Part shown: positions 10,763-23,699 of the stretch, piece by piece
Numbering within the stretch: the first letter of the stretch is position 1
Layout: every line of letters starts with the position of its first letter
DNA from: Amphibalanus amphitrite
Lineage: Eukaryota; Arthropoda; Thecostraca; Balanomorpha; Balanidae
Direction: 5' to 3'
NCBI RefSeq assembly: GCF_019059575.1
Contig: NW_024882913.1
Span: 106,840-170,839, forward strand
Length of the DNA: 64,000 nt
Notes under the pieces: generated by a model
Database searches by the model: none
Seen by the model: only the letters and a program-made list of their open reading frames with translations
What the model was told of the DNA's origin: nothing
Position numbers and translations under genes: made by a program

Positions 10763-13700
10763 ACCACCACGAAATTCACCCGGATATCAAACAACGGCGT
10801 CAACGTAAAGCATCACCCCTCATCTGGGCGAGCGAATCAGACACGCACACTGCGCCGCCGCTTCTCACCAGGGGCGGCGCAGGGAATCGAACAACGACGC
10901 CTGCCCGTCTCGCCGCCGTATTACGACGGTACGGGCCCAAAACTGGATCTGACCTTCAGCCAGCCAATGGCATGACCCCAGACATTCGGAAATGGGTGGA
11001 GACATGCAGCTGATATCTCATGCAACGACCAACACTGCCTTAAGTACAAATGCGCTGCTCTGACCCCAACAGAGAGACCCATATCTTATTTCTCATTCCC
11101 CGACAATTGGAAAAGTGTAATCCAGTCGATTGTGTATACCGTACCAACACGCTTCAGCTCGCTTCCATGGAGAGGTAATTACGGCCACGCATGGCCAGCC
11201 GTCGCTGTCTCATTTATGGGGGGGGGGGGGGCAGTAAACCCAGCGCTCACAGAGCAGTCGGGAGATCTGGGTTGGTGCTGTAGAAACTTTACAGTAAATA
11301 GGCGTCACACACCATTACATGTGTCCTAGAAGTCGGACTCGTCGCAGCCCTCACTGGTGCAGGGCATGATGTCGGCAATGACAATAAGTAGTAATAATCT
11401 ACCCCATTCGATATAATGGTAACGACTGGACTATTTTCCTGGTAAGGGCGGCTGGTGTAACGCCAGGCCGTATGTCTCTCTTAACCACTACAATTGTTAT
11501 CCCGTAAATTAGTCGCTGAATAGAGGAATGGAGCCAACTGACAATGACTGTTTATCTTATTGACTTGGTCCCAAAATCGTTCGGTTATCTGCTGCACTAA
11601 CAATTTGCATAAATTATAACGATGCGGCGTCCCCTACCAAATGGCTGACGCTAAATAGGCGAACCGGCGCGCCTGGAATTCTGTTGAGTTTGGCGGAGTG
11701 ATATTGACGTAGTTTACCAAATGTGCCAGACGCACTGAATGTCAATTAGGTGAATAGTCCTTAAGCAAGTATAGGACATTACTAAATGATAATGATACGG
11801 CGTCCCCGAAACTAAGCGGCTGCGACTAATTGGGTGAACGGCGCGTCTGGAGTTTTACTGAATTAGGCAAAGTTATATTGACGTAGTTAACCAAATCTAC
11901 CAGTCACACTGAATGACAATAAGAGGGTTCTTCAACCAGAACAACTGAACAAATTGACAATAGAATAAATTGACATCTACGTAATGCCCCATTGGCATCA
12001 ATTTCACTGCTGAGAGTCACTGCACCGAAGGTATAATTCATCACAAAATTAAAGCGGGCATCGCGATTACGTTTTGAGGGAAAGCTAACCAGTAATAAAA
12101 CTAGACACTATATCCGTTCCTAATCATGCGTTTTTCTATGCCTGGGTTTCATCTAGAAAACGTGCCTTTACCGAGAAATATAGTAAAGTTGGAAATCAAC
12201 GTACTCCGCACTTAACCATGCCGTATTATATGAAATAGAATGCAAAACGTTCAGCCGCAAAACATTGAATGCGTGTGTAGGGCGTAATTGACTAACAGCA
12301 TTGCGTAATTTGCTTTGTTGGAAACGTAGGAGTTTAAATGATAGTAATAAATAATTAAGCCAGAATTGTTCATTGTTTTACATCGCTGCCCGTTCACACG
12401 ATTGTAACTACGAAAAAGTAGTACCAGGGGGGGGGGGATTTTCAGTTTATGGCGGAAATTATTTGACATGTTTGCTTAAACTTCCGAAACGTCGTATAAT
12501 AGAGCGTTCTGGGTTCGTTGTCAATTTGCAAGGTTTTCTTGGTGAAATAGTTAGTAATTTATAAGGTTGTCGTAACTTGTTTGTAACATGTTGAGAGGTT
12601 TCGTGGATTGTAATCACGATTGTTAGTAATTACGGTCTGTAACTCAAGTTTTCATCACTTTTCGTTATTTACTTCAGTTCTGTTAAAATCAGCCTTTGAT
12701 TTTTAATTCATCAATAATGAACTTACTGCAAAGTTTCCGAGTACCACGCTATTGTAAAGTATGCTAGTACAAAATGAAATATGGCTCTCGTCAATGTAGG
12801 AGGGAATGTGGCGAAACATGTTTAGTTCGAACCGCGGAAATCAGTAAATCGGTAGGGCCGGTTACTTGAACGATTTTATTGCCACCATGGTATACCGGTT
12901 TCGATTTGGCTCAGTGAATTATTATTGTACACAATCCATTGAATTACTTGTTGCAGATTTTTAGAACCCTAAATTACTCGACAATATACGTAAATCCGTT
13001 AACGAGTCATCTACGGAAAAACAAAACAGAAACATCGAACGCTCAATCATTACTTCAAATCTGGGAAGGTGTTTCATTTTGAACCTCCTTGAGCTGCAAT
13101 TGATGAATAAGCGAACTGAGACCTACTAGCAAGTAACAACTATCCGGATAATTGCGAATGCATACAGGAAAACTACCGTCAAATGGCATGCTGAGCTCCG
13201 AAGATTTTTTTTTTAAACAAGATGTTGATTACTGAAATTATCTGGTATTGTCAGTTGACGTCATCCAAGCGTTAGTATGAGCTAATGACGGCAGGTTAAT
13301 AGCAAAGTAATAAGAGGACAACCCCCAGATCCTCAACGCTCAAATCGACCCACTCCCCTTGATCTTTGACCGAGATATATCCTTTGTTAGCCTTGCTACC
13401 CAAGTATAGACCACAATTTCTAAAACCCGTTCTACTCTACTCATCTACCCGACCTCGTCAACCCATCGCTTCGATCATCTCCCTTTCGTTATAGCCCCTC
13501 ATTCGCCATCACAGTCTAGTTTCGTCAGTGGGTTATATTGTGTGTTACGTGCTAATTTCAGGAGGAGGGAGTAGGGGTGGCAGTGGGAGCACGACATATT
13601 TGACATGCACAATCCGCGTCATACACACGTGAATGCACACAGACATAAACTAACTTCAGAGCAAGCGAAGGCGTTATAGTGGGTACAAGATTTGCACAAC

Positions 13701-13920
13701 TCTTTATGACGACGTTAACAGTACGCACACAAAAATGATGCAGAAGTCTGAACTCCACGAGTAAGTGACCATTTACCGAGATATTTGAATCAATTGACAG
13801 ATTCAGATTTTATGTTAGTGGGCGAAAAATAAAGCATTCGATAGGCTGGAGAATCTAATGCCGCCGAATGACCGGCGACGCGCTGCCGGACTTACATGAT
13901 AGTTGTCGGTCGCAGGGGGG

Positions 13921-14125
13921 TCAAGAAGCCGACCAGTCAGCCCGGTATCGACGGCGATTCTCACATCGAACGATCACACACCGCGAATGACTGACAGTCC
14001 TCCAGCGTGAGTGAACGAATGCGTAGTGTCCCCGCGTCCGCGTCGCTGCTGCTTTTATAGGGAGCAGCGAAGCGCGTCGATTGGAATCGATCGGCCCACA
14101 CGGCTCGGAGATAGGACAGCGTGTT
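13921..14125 (-). promoter_or_regulatory. TATA-type promoter candidate, minus strand (copy 1)
   Basis: Read on the minus strand, CTATAAAAGCAGCAGCG near 14050-14062 is a strong TATA box in a CpG-rich segment. Upstream (higher coordinates) lie the three 93-bp repeats at 14145-14397. Downstream no convincing coding exon can be assigned, so the transcript is unknown. The same arrangement exists in copy 2 near 21870. Confidence 0.4.
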
Positions 14126-14144
14126 ACATGAAACTCGGTTCGAA

Positions 14145-14397
14145 AGAAAGTACGGCGTGTCACATCAGAAACAACCTTGGAAAAATTCCGTCCTCGGAAT
14201 TTCGAAAAAATGTGATAACATCGATTTCGGTTCACAAGAAAGTACGGCGTGTCACATCAGAAACAACCTTGGAAAAATTCCGTCCTCGGAATTTCGGAGA
14301 AAATTGTGATAACATCGATTTCGGTTCACAAGAAAGTACGGCGTGTCACATCAGAAACAACCTTGGAAAAATTCCGTCCTCGGAATTTCGGAGAAAG
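14145..14397. repeat. Three 92-94-bp tandem repeats with GGAATTTTTCC motifs (copy 1)
   Basis: TACGGCGTGTCACATCAG recurs at 14151, 14243 and 14337. Every unit contains GGAAAAATTCC followed by CGTCCTCGGAATTT. On the minus strand these are GGAATTTTTCC motifs, which resemble NF-kappaB/Rel sites, upstream of the TATA box at 14056. A similar palindrome, AATCCCGCCCCCGGGATT, lies near 14449. Confidence 0.85.
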
Positions 14398-14429
14398 GTG
14401 GTACCATCGATTCTGAGAAGCACGTCACA

Positions 14430-17133
14430 TACAAATACCTCTTGACGTAAATCCCGCCCCCGGGATTTCGACATTGCGGTACAACAGGCGTAGTACTTCG
14501 AGGTGAGCATGGTTCGCTGAAGTACAACGGAAATCGGGCGCGTGTTACATTATTGATCCAAATATCTCGGTATTTCTTACAAGCTATCGCGACGTCTGCG
14601 ACCTTGCCGTTGCAGGCACGCTTGCTACAACTAAATACCATGGTGCAAGCGGCGGCGACCCACACACCACTAGTGCACATGTACTACAGTATACACACAC
14701 CGCTACAGTTCTACAGTATGCATACGTGCTAGTCTCTTGTCTCCTTCTTCCTCCGGTCATCACTCGTCTTCTCCCTTTTCACTTCTCCCTCCTTCCTTGG
14801 CGTATTCCTTGTCCTTCTATTCCTCCTTTTTCTCCTCTTCCTCCTCGCTCCCGTCCTCGTCTTGCTCCTTATCCTCCTACTCCTCTTCTATCTTATTCTT
14901 GTCCCTCTTGCTTCCCTTCTTTCTTCTTTTCCTTCGTTGTGAACTGGCTGTGGCCTGGTTTGATGTGTCGAGGTCGGGAAGCAGTAACTGTTTCCGTCGG
15001 TAGACTGTTGGGCGGGTGGTGAACTCCCAGTTCAGATGTAACCGGTACTGGGTTTCCGGCTGATTTGGTGGCTGACTTCCGGCTTCGGTTGGAAGCGGCT
15101 GAGAAGTGACGGCCGTTCGGCTGAGAGGTGACGGCCGGACCAGACACGGTTAGCGGCCATGACTGAGCAGACCACCGGGCGGCGGTTCTGTAGCCGTCCC
15201 CTCAGCTGTCCGCTCCCGTTGCCGCCAGTCCGGGTATGGCGCCACCGACCGACAGAATCTGTGAAAATATTTGCTGGCAGTATCATGTTGCAAAATAATA
15301 AGGAATGGGTAGGACATGCCACGGTTAAGGAAAGCGGGTCAAGGACTTGGTGAAGGTTACGTTTATGTTTGGTTTGCCTCCATATAGCTGATAATTTTTT
15401 TCATTCTGTTTAATTCCCTCCAAAGCTTAAGTAGTTTCGTGTCTTCAGCATCGACGCGTTGTTGGAGTGAAACTATGCCTTTCTGTTCCGGACCGCCTCT
15501 CGTGGTGTTGTTGACGGTCACGACGCTGGGGACTGGATCCGGTGCCACTTAAACTTCTTGATTCACTTCTAGTTTCGGCCAGGGATGTCGGACTGACCAA
15601 TACAGTATCGAAACTCATGTTGTTGCCCGTGCTGAAATCTCATATGACCAGCATTCTGTACTTCCGCATACTCGTTACGCTTCACACGGGTGGCATGATG
15701 GTGCACATATTCTCCGTTCGCGCCTGGGTCGGCAATGCTTATTGGTTGTCTCGTAGCCCCAGTTATGGTATGAACGATGCTGGTTGACAAAACGACAATG
15801 TTGATCTCGTAGATGGCGTTGCTGCTGATGAATTGGTGTGTGTTCGTCTCCAGTCGTCGCCCACTGCTTTTCAACATCTCTGATCAACTGACACCAAAAT
15901 TACCGTCGGTTGTTCGCGACTTCCATGTCTTATCGTGTCCAGGGAGGTAGAGTGGTCTATACTGCCACCGCGACAGTTCAAAGAAGTAGCCGTAAAGCAT
16001 TTGCCTGGCCTCTAGGAAACGGCTGAGCTATCCGAAATCGTAGCGCCGAAGTGACCGGCGTGGCATTGTAGACACTTTGAAATTCACTCGTAGCGGGTCT
16101 CAGGTAGACGCTTACACATTGATCTGATACGTCTTATCCTTTTCATCGTCATTCATCATCTCCTTCATATTGGCCCTCATCTCATCACCATCAATCGTCT
16201 TCTTCATCTTGATCCTCTGAAATCTGCATCCTCAATCATCCTCTTGATCCTTTGCAATCTGCATCCTCAATCATCCTCTTGATCCCTTGCAATCTGCATC
16301 CTCAATCATCTTCTTCATATTGATCCTTCCATCATCAATCATCTTCATATTGGTCCTATTTATTATCATTCGTCTCCAAACTGGTCTTCTTCTTCATCAC
16401 TCGTCTTCTTTATATTGGTCCTCTTCATCATCTTTCATCATCTTCTTCTTGGTCTTCATCATCGTTCATCTCCTTCAAATGGTCTTCATCGTCATTCATC
16501 TTCTTCATATCGGTGCTCTTCATCACCATTCGCTTTCTTCCAAATGGGGTTCGGCACGACGCTTGGAGCGGCGGTGGGAATCTTCAACTTGCTGGATCAT
16601 GCCGCTTCTTTTCTTCAACCCCCCCACACTGGCCACCATTATGTTACGCGGCGTTTCGCATTTGATTGTTTGATGTTGGGATGTGGTGTCGATGCTGATT
16701 TTTGTCGTGGTACCGTGATTTTCTTCCTGTTTCCTTTGGTTCTGGTCGTGATGCTCGCAACTAGTCTTCCTGTTTTCTTTGTTCAACATCATCGCCGCCG
16801 CGTAACGCCTCTCACGCTCGTCCGTCAGTTTGTCGGCAGATCATTAAGCAGTTTAGATTCCCAAAGCCCAAAATGCATAAAAGCAACAAGCTGTCGTGAC
16901 TGACTAATTTTGTTTAAGTCTGAATTGTGTCAATTTGCACTCTCATATCTCGGTAAACGTTCAGTGCCTACGCATCATAGGTAAATTAAACCAAACAAAG
17001 CGCACCAATAATGCCAGGAAAACTCAATAGCCCCATTTACTGTTCAGCTACAAGCACGTTACGGAACTGTGAAGACAGAGGGAGGGAGAGAGAGGGAGAG
17101 TGAAAGAGAGAGAATAAGAGTGAGTGAGTGAGT

Positions 17134-17180
<47 letters not shown>

Positions 17181-17222
17181 GGAGAGAGAGAGAGGGGAGA
17201 GAGAGAGAGAGTGGGAGAGAGG

Positions 17223-17253
<31 letters not shown>

Positions 17254-17539
17254 AGAGAGAGAGAGGAGGCTGTTTAGTTTCGACAACTATCGATTCGGCG
17301 TTCATGCCATAAAACGGCTAGCGGACACGACGAGTGATCACGGCCACACTTGTCCAAGTACCGGTTTCCTCTCGAAACTTGTCGACTTTGGTGACCTGAT
17401 GAGACTTTGTTAGACGCGCGGAGAGAACAGGCTAAAGGCAAGTTACTAATTCGTTCGTTCCGAGCTAAAGTTGCATCGGTCAAGTACGTGTGGTGACACT
17501 TGTCGATTCTGTACTGGGTGGAACGAGACAACAATCACA
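14430..17539. other. Spacer between the two duplicate copies
   Basis: No gene recognised. It contains a pyrimidine-rich tract (14740-14930), CpG-rich DNA at 15.0-15.3 kb, a degenerate TCATC/CTTGATCC repeat with about 48-bp spacing (16140-16540) and a GA microsatellite (17080-17270). Short open frames lack ATG starts or domains. Confidence 0.6.
17080..17270. repeat. (GA)n microsatellite with GTGA interruptions
   Basis: Near-pure GA with GAGT steps near 17119-17139 and scattered GGGA. The Ser-Leu and Arg-Glu frames over it are artefacts. Confidence 0.93.
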
Positions 17540-20500
17540 ATAAAATGACGCCTCGCCGGTCCTGCGGCGCGCGCGGCTCGGCGCGGCTGTAAAACGATTA
17601 CCGATTTGGACTGTTACCAAGCGATGAGTGCAGTGGCACCTGCACACTGTCGGTCGGCTGTACTGAGAGCCGTGCTATTCTCTCTGGGATTGCGTATCGA
17701 TTTCACTGTTCAGCGTCATAAACGAGCAGCTGGTGATGCTGTGCGACTGGTGGACACGCCCGGGCAATACAGGCCCACTCAGAGCGGTCATAAACAATAT
17801 CGATCAAGGGTAGTTCATCTGACTTTTTGGCAAGTGTTTAATGGTCGGGATGGGCAGCTAGCATCATTATCTCTGGGCTTCCGCAACTGACATTATTACA
17901 TTCATGCACCTCTCGTTCATTATCCAGGTCATCCTGGAAGCAGCCTATAGCCCAAAATTGACTACAGAGTGGGCCTACTCTGAAGGCAATTAGGAGCTTC
18001 CGTGATGAGCTTGTAATAACCACATTCACACAGCAACCATACTTCGGAAGTGGATCCCAGAAATTAGTAGCCCCCTCCATGCGGCTAATCATGGCACCAC
18101 CATACAGCCCCGTTACATGCGATACCCCTTTGTCGTGACCCATTGCGGGTCACGGAACTCTAACCACCTCGGGAGTACGCCCGGAACATCTTCAATACCT
18201 CGGGAATCGCCCGGAATATCTTGCCACCTCGGGAGTACGCCCGGAACATCTGTAACACCTCGGGAATCGCCCGGAATATCTTACCACCTCGGGAGTACGC
18301 CCGGAACACCTGTAACACCTCGGGAATCGCCCGGAATATCTTACCACCTCGGGAGTACGCCCGGAACATATTTAACACCTCGGGAATCGCCCGGAATATC
18401 TTACCACCTCGGGAGTACGCCCGGAACACCTGTAACACCTCGGGAATCGCCCGGAATATCTTACCACCTCGGGAGTACGCCCGGAACATCTTTAACACCT
18501 CGGGAATCGCCCGGAATATCTTACCACCTCGGGAGTACGCCCGGAACATCTGTAACACCTCGGGAATCGCCCGGAATAACCACCACGAAATTCACCCGGA
18601 TATCAAACAACGGCGTCAACGTAAAGCATCACCCCTCATCTGGGCGAGCGAATCAGACACGCACACTGCGCCGCCGCTTCTCACCAGGGGCGGCGCAGGG
18701 AATCGAACAACGACGCCTGCCCGTCTCGCCGCCGTATTACGACGGTACGGGCCCAAAACTGGATCTGACCTTCAGCCAGCCAATGGCATGACCCCAGACA
18801 TTCGGAAATGGGTGGAGACATGCAGCTGATATCTCATGCAACGACCAACACTGCCTTAAGTACAAATGCGCTGCTCTGACCCCAACAGAGAGACCCATAT
18901 CTTATTTCTCATTCCCCGACAATTGGAAAAGTGTAATCCAGTCGATTGTGTATACCGTACCAACACGCTTCAGCTCGCTTCCATGGAGAGGTAATTACGG
19001 CCACGCATGGCCAGCCGTCGCTGTCTCATTTATGGGGGGGGGGGGGGGCAGTAAACCCAGCGCTCACAGAGCAGTCGGGAGATCTGGGTTGGTGCTGTAG
19101 AAACTTTACAGTAAATAGGCGTCACACACCATTACATGTGTCCTAGAAGTCGGACTCGTCGCAGCCCTCACTGGTGCAGGGCATGATGTCGGCAATGACA
19201 ATAAGTAGTAATAATCTACCCCATTCGATATAATGGTAACGACTGGACTATTTTCCTGGTAAGGGCGGCTGGTGTAACGCCAGGCCGTATGTCTCTCTTA
19301 ACCACTACAATTGTTATCCCGTAAATTAGTCGCTGAATAGAGGAATGGAGCCAACTGACAATGACTGTTTATCTTATTGACTTGGTCCCAAAATCGTTCG
19401 GTTATCTGCTGCACTAACAATTTGCATAAATTATAACGATGCGGCGTCCCCTACCAAATGGCTGACGCTAAATAGGCGAACCGGCGCGCCTGGAATTCTG
19501 TTGAGTTTGGCGGAGTGATATTGACGTAGTTTACCAAATGTGCCAGACGCACTGAATGTCAATTAGGTGAATAGTCCTTAAGCAAGTATAGGACATTACT
19601 AAATGATAATGATACGGCGTCCCCGAAACTAAGCGGCTGCGACTAATTGGGTGAACGGCGCGTCTGGAGTTTTACTGAATTAGGCAAAGTTATATTGACG
19701 TAGTTAACCAAATCTACCAGTCACACTGAATGACAATAAGAGGGTTCTTCAACCAGAACAACTGAACAAATTGACAATAGAATAAATTGACATCTACGTA
19801 ATGCCCCATTGGCATCAATTTCACTGCTGAGAGTCACTGCACCGAAGGTATAATTCATCACAAAATTAAAGCGGGCATCGCGATTACGTTTTGAGGGAAA
19901 GCTAACCAGTAATAAAACTAGACACTATATCCGTTCCTAATCATGCGTTTTTCTATGCCTGGGTTTCATCTAGAAAACGTGCCTTTACCGAGAAATATAG
20001 TAAAGTTGGAAATCAACGTACTCCGCACTTAACCATGCCGTATTATATGAAATAGAATGCAAAACGTTCAGCCGCAAAACATTGAATGCGTGTGTAGGGC
20101 GTAATTGACTAACAGCATTGCGTAATTTGCTTTGTTGGAAACGTAGGAGTTTAAATGATAGTAATAAATAATTAAGCCAGAATTGTTCATTGTTTTACAT
20201 CGCTGCCCGTTCACACGATTGTAACTACGAAAAAGTAGTACCAGGGGGGGGGGATTTTCAGTTTATGGCGGAAATTATTTGACATGTTTGCTTAAACTTC
20301 CGAAACTTCGTATAATAGAGCGTTCTGGGTTCGTTGTCAATTTGCAAGGTTTTCTTGGTGAAATAGTTAGTAATTTATAAGGTTGTCGTAACTTGTTTGT
20401 AACATGTTGAGAGGTTTCGTGGATTGTAATCACGATTGTTAGTAATTACGGTCTGTAACTCAAGTTTTCATCACTTTTCGTTATTTACTTCAGTTCTGTT

Positions 20501-22247
20501 AAAATCAGCCTTTGATTTTTAATTCATCAATAATGAACTTACTGCAAAGTTTCCGAGTACCACGCTATTGTAAAGTATGCTAGTACAAAATGAAATATGG
20601 CTCTCGTCAATGTAGGAGGGAATGTGGCGAAACATGTTTAGTTCGAACCGCGGAAATCAGTAAATCGGTAGGGCCGGTTACTTGAACGATTTTATTGCCA
20701 CCATGGTATACCGGTTTCGATTTGGCTCAGTGAATTATTATTGTACACAATCCATTGAATTACTTGTTGCAGATTTTTAGAACCCTAAATTACTCGACAA
20801 TATACGTTAATCCGTTAACGAGTCATCTACGGAAAAACAAAACAGAAACATCGAACGCTCAATCATTACTTCAAATCTGGGAAGGTGTTTCATTTTGAAC
20901 CTCCTTGAGCTGCAATTGATGAATAAGCGAACTGAGACCTACTAGCAAGTAACAACTATCCGGATAATTGCGAATGCATACAGGAAAACTACCGTCAAAT
21001 GGCATGCTGAGCTCCGAAGATTTTTTTTTTTTAAACAAGATGTTGATTACTGAAATTATCTGGTATTGTCAGTTGACGTCATCCAAGCGTTAGTATGAGC
21101 TAATGACGGCAGGTTAATAGCAAAGTAATAAGAGGACAACCCCCAGATCCTCAACGCTCAAATCGACCCACTCCCCTTGATCTTTGACCGAGATATATCC
21201 TTTGTTAGCCTTGCTACCCAAGTATAGACCACAATTTCTAAAACCCGTTCTACTCTACTCATCTACCCGACCTCGTCAACCCATCGCTTCGATCATCTCC
21301 CTTTCGTTATAGCCCCTCATTCGCCATCACAGTCTAGTTTCGTCAGTGGGTTATATTGTGTGTTACGTGCTAATTTCAGGAGGAGGGAGTAGGGGTGGCA
21401 GTGGGAGCACGACATATTTGACATGCACAATCCGCGTCATACACACGTGAATGCACACAGACATAAACTAACTTCAGAGCAAGCGAAGGCGTTATAGTGG
21501 GTACAAGATTTGCACAACTCTTTATGACGACGTTAACAGTACGCACACAAAAATGATGCAGAAGTCTGAACTCCACGAGTAAGTGACCATTTACCGAGAT
21601 ATTTGAATCAATTGACAGATTCAGATTTTATGTTAGTGGGCGAAAAATAAAGCATTCGATAGGCTGGAGAATCTAATGCCGCCGAATGACCGGCGACGCG
21701 CTGCCGGACTTACATGATAGTTGTCGGTCGCAGGGGGGTCAAGAAGCCGACCAGTCAGCCCGGTATCGACGGCGATTCTCACATCGAACGATCACACACC
21801 GCGAATGACTGACAGTCCTCCAGCGTGAGTGAACGAATGCGTAGTGTCCCCGCGTCCGCGTCGCTGCTGCTTTTATAGGGAGCAGCGAAGCGCGTCGATT
21901 GGAATCGATCGGCCCACACGGCTCGGAGATAGGACAGCGTGTTACATGAAACTCGGTTCGAAAGAAAGTACGGCGTGTCACATCAGAAACAACCTTGGAA
22001 AAATTCCGTCCTCGGAATTTCGAAAAAATGTGATAACATCGATTTCGGTTCACAAGAAAGTACGGCGTGTCACATCAGAAACAACCTTGGAAAAATTCCG
22101 TCCTCGGAATTTCGGAGAAAATTGTGATAACATCGATTTCGGTTCACAAGAAAGTACGGCGTGTCACATCAGAAACAACCTTGGAAAAATTCCGTCCTCG
22201 GAATTTCGGAGAAAGGTGGTACCATCGATTCTGAGAAGCACGTCACA
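17540..22247. repeat. Duplicated host segment, copy 2, with empty insertion site
   Basis: Positions 17540-17818 equal 1-279 and 17819-22247 equal 10003-14429. The junction at 17818/17819 (GTAGTTCAT then CTGACTTTTTGG) is the unoccupied retrotransposon target. Includes the 60-bp minisatellite at 18165-18578, also 7 units, and the 93-bp repeats at about 21963-22215. Homology to copy 1 stops abruptly after CACGTCACA. Confidence 0.95.
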
Positions 22248-22356
22248 CATGTATCATGGTCGTGATTCGTGAAGAAGTCACGAGAAAATGCCAAGATTCA
22301 GTTCAAGATTTTGGAAAATGCGGAACGATAATCAACAATCGAAGATAGCCATTTAA

Positions 22357-23389
22357 CCCTCGCCCTGGCAGGGCATTTTTCATAACACGGCTTGGCAGGG
22401 GGGGGGGGTCGATGCGACCCCCCTCGCGATTGGCTCCTATGGCATCTAGAAACACCAAATTTGGTAGGTAGGTGGGCCCCCTGGAGTTCTCGCCCCTGTG
22501 CAAATTTGGTTGCTCTAGGTCAATATTTAGGGGGGTTTTTGGGGGGTATAAATGTAAAAATTTCGCTAAAAACAGGTCAAAAGTTTTTCGCTTATAACTT
22601 TCGATCTAATTAAGATAGAGCAAAAAGAAAAGCACCAGTGAACTCAGCACGTCAAGGCGCGTCGAATGATTTACTTTTTAGTTTGCTTAAGTGTACCTTA
22701 AGTTTTTCTTAAATTTTAAGTAAACTTAAATTAATAAATTAAGTTAAAGTTGACCAAATTGCATCATATCGCATGTCATTCGATTCGGCTGATCACCAGG
22801 AACACAATGATACCATTTTTGAAGCTCTAGCGTCATTATGTGCCAAGTTATTGGCAAAAACGTCATTTGACCTCAGTTGACCTCATTTGACCTGACCCAT
22901 GGATAAGTACACCAAACAAAGAAGCACCAAGTGACCTGCTGTTAAGTACTGTGATTTCAAAGCACAAAAGTGATGGAACAAAGCGGATATCTCCAGTATT
23001 TTCCGATTTTAGTATTTTCCCATAGGCTTAACATTACGACCTAATGACCTCTAACTGACCTCAGGTCAGTGACCTCAAAAAACCCGAACTATATGTTATA
23101 CAACTCGGTGAACTTAGCACATCCTGAAAGTTTGAAGGAAATCAGTGCAAAACTGTGAGTTGGACAGGTGCAAAAAGAAAATTGAAATTTGACCATGACC
23201 TTGTACCGGTTTTTCTGACCTGGTGACCTGACCCAAGGTCACCCGGACCTGAAATTTTTAGGTCATATGTAAAAAGGTTGCCCCATAGGCTGTGCCAAAT
23301 TTGGCGGCGCTGCGCACCGCCATTTTTACGCTATCTTCGAAAAACCTTAGGGGGGGGGGTCGCATCGACCCCCCCTGCCAGGGCGAGGG
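22357..23389. mobile_element. TTAA-flanked piggyBac-like MITE, loop type TCGATGCGA
   Basis: TTAA duplications lie at 22353-22356 and 23390-23393. Ends are CCCTCGCCCTGGCAGGG and its exact complement. Inside each end a G-run and a C-run enclose the loop TCGATGCGA. The interior has many AGGTCA half-sites and TTAAGT-rich DNA and no transposase. Near the right end lies a GC hairpin (GGCGGCGCTGCGCACCGCC) shared in layout with the other families. piggyBac affinity is inferred from TTAA plus a terminal CCC. Confidence 0.85.
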
Positions 23390-23489
23390 TTAATTGGTTC
23401 ATGGTATTGGCAGTCTAATGGCGTTTACTGCATGTCTGTATGTCTATTCTGTGATTTTATATGATTTTTTGAACATATGCCGTTTTTGG

Positions 23490-23695
23490 TCGAAAACTCA
23501 GAAATCATTACGTCACTAAAACCTCGATATCTCAACAATTTTCCGACCGATTTTTTTTTTAACTTTGTCAAAACAAACTTCAATCAGTTCCCTACAGGTA
23601 CCCAAAATTTAGCGCGCCTGCGGCGCGCCGTTTTTATGCTATGGCCCAGCGAAAAAAGTGGGGGGGGGGTTAACGCCCCCCCAGGAACTCGCGGG
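23490..23695. mobile_element. Right-end fragment of a TTAA-type MITE
   Basis: Carries the family's right-end order: GC hairpin GCGCGCCTGCGGCGCGC, GCGAAAAAA, G-run, loop TTAACG, C-run, then AACTCGCGGG and TTAA at 23696-23699. No matching left end is found, so the left limit is approximate. Confidence 0.6.
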
Positions 23696-23699
23696 TTAA

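Larger units (their letters stand above)
10003..14429. repeat. 4.4-kb duplicated host segment, copy 1
   Basis: Matches 17819-22247 with only a handful of substitutions (for example near 10193, 10324, 12507 and 12990) and small homopolymer changes. It holds the 60-bp minisatellite, a degenerate direct repeat of about 173-bp spacing (11621 and 11794, both starting GATRCGGCGTCCCC), AT-rich DNA without frames from 11.9 to 13.5 kb, and a promoter-like segment at the right end. Confidence 0.95.

Noticed and set aside
15363..15548. Minus-strand frame with a helical, charged C-terminal half
   Set aside because: Starts at GTG, 61 codons, no homologous block recognised.
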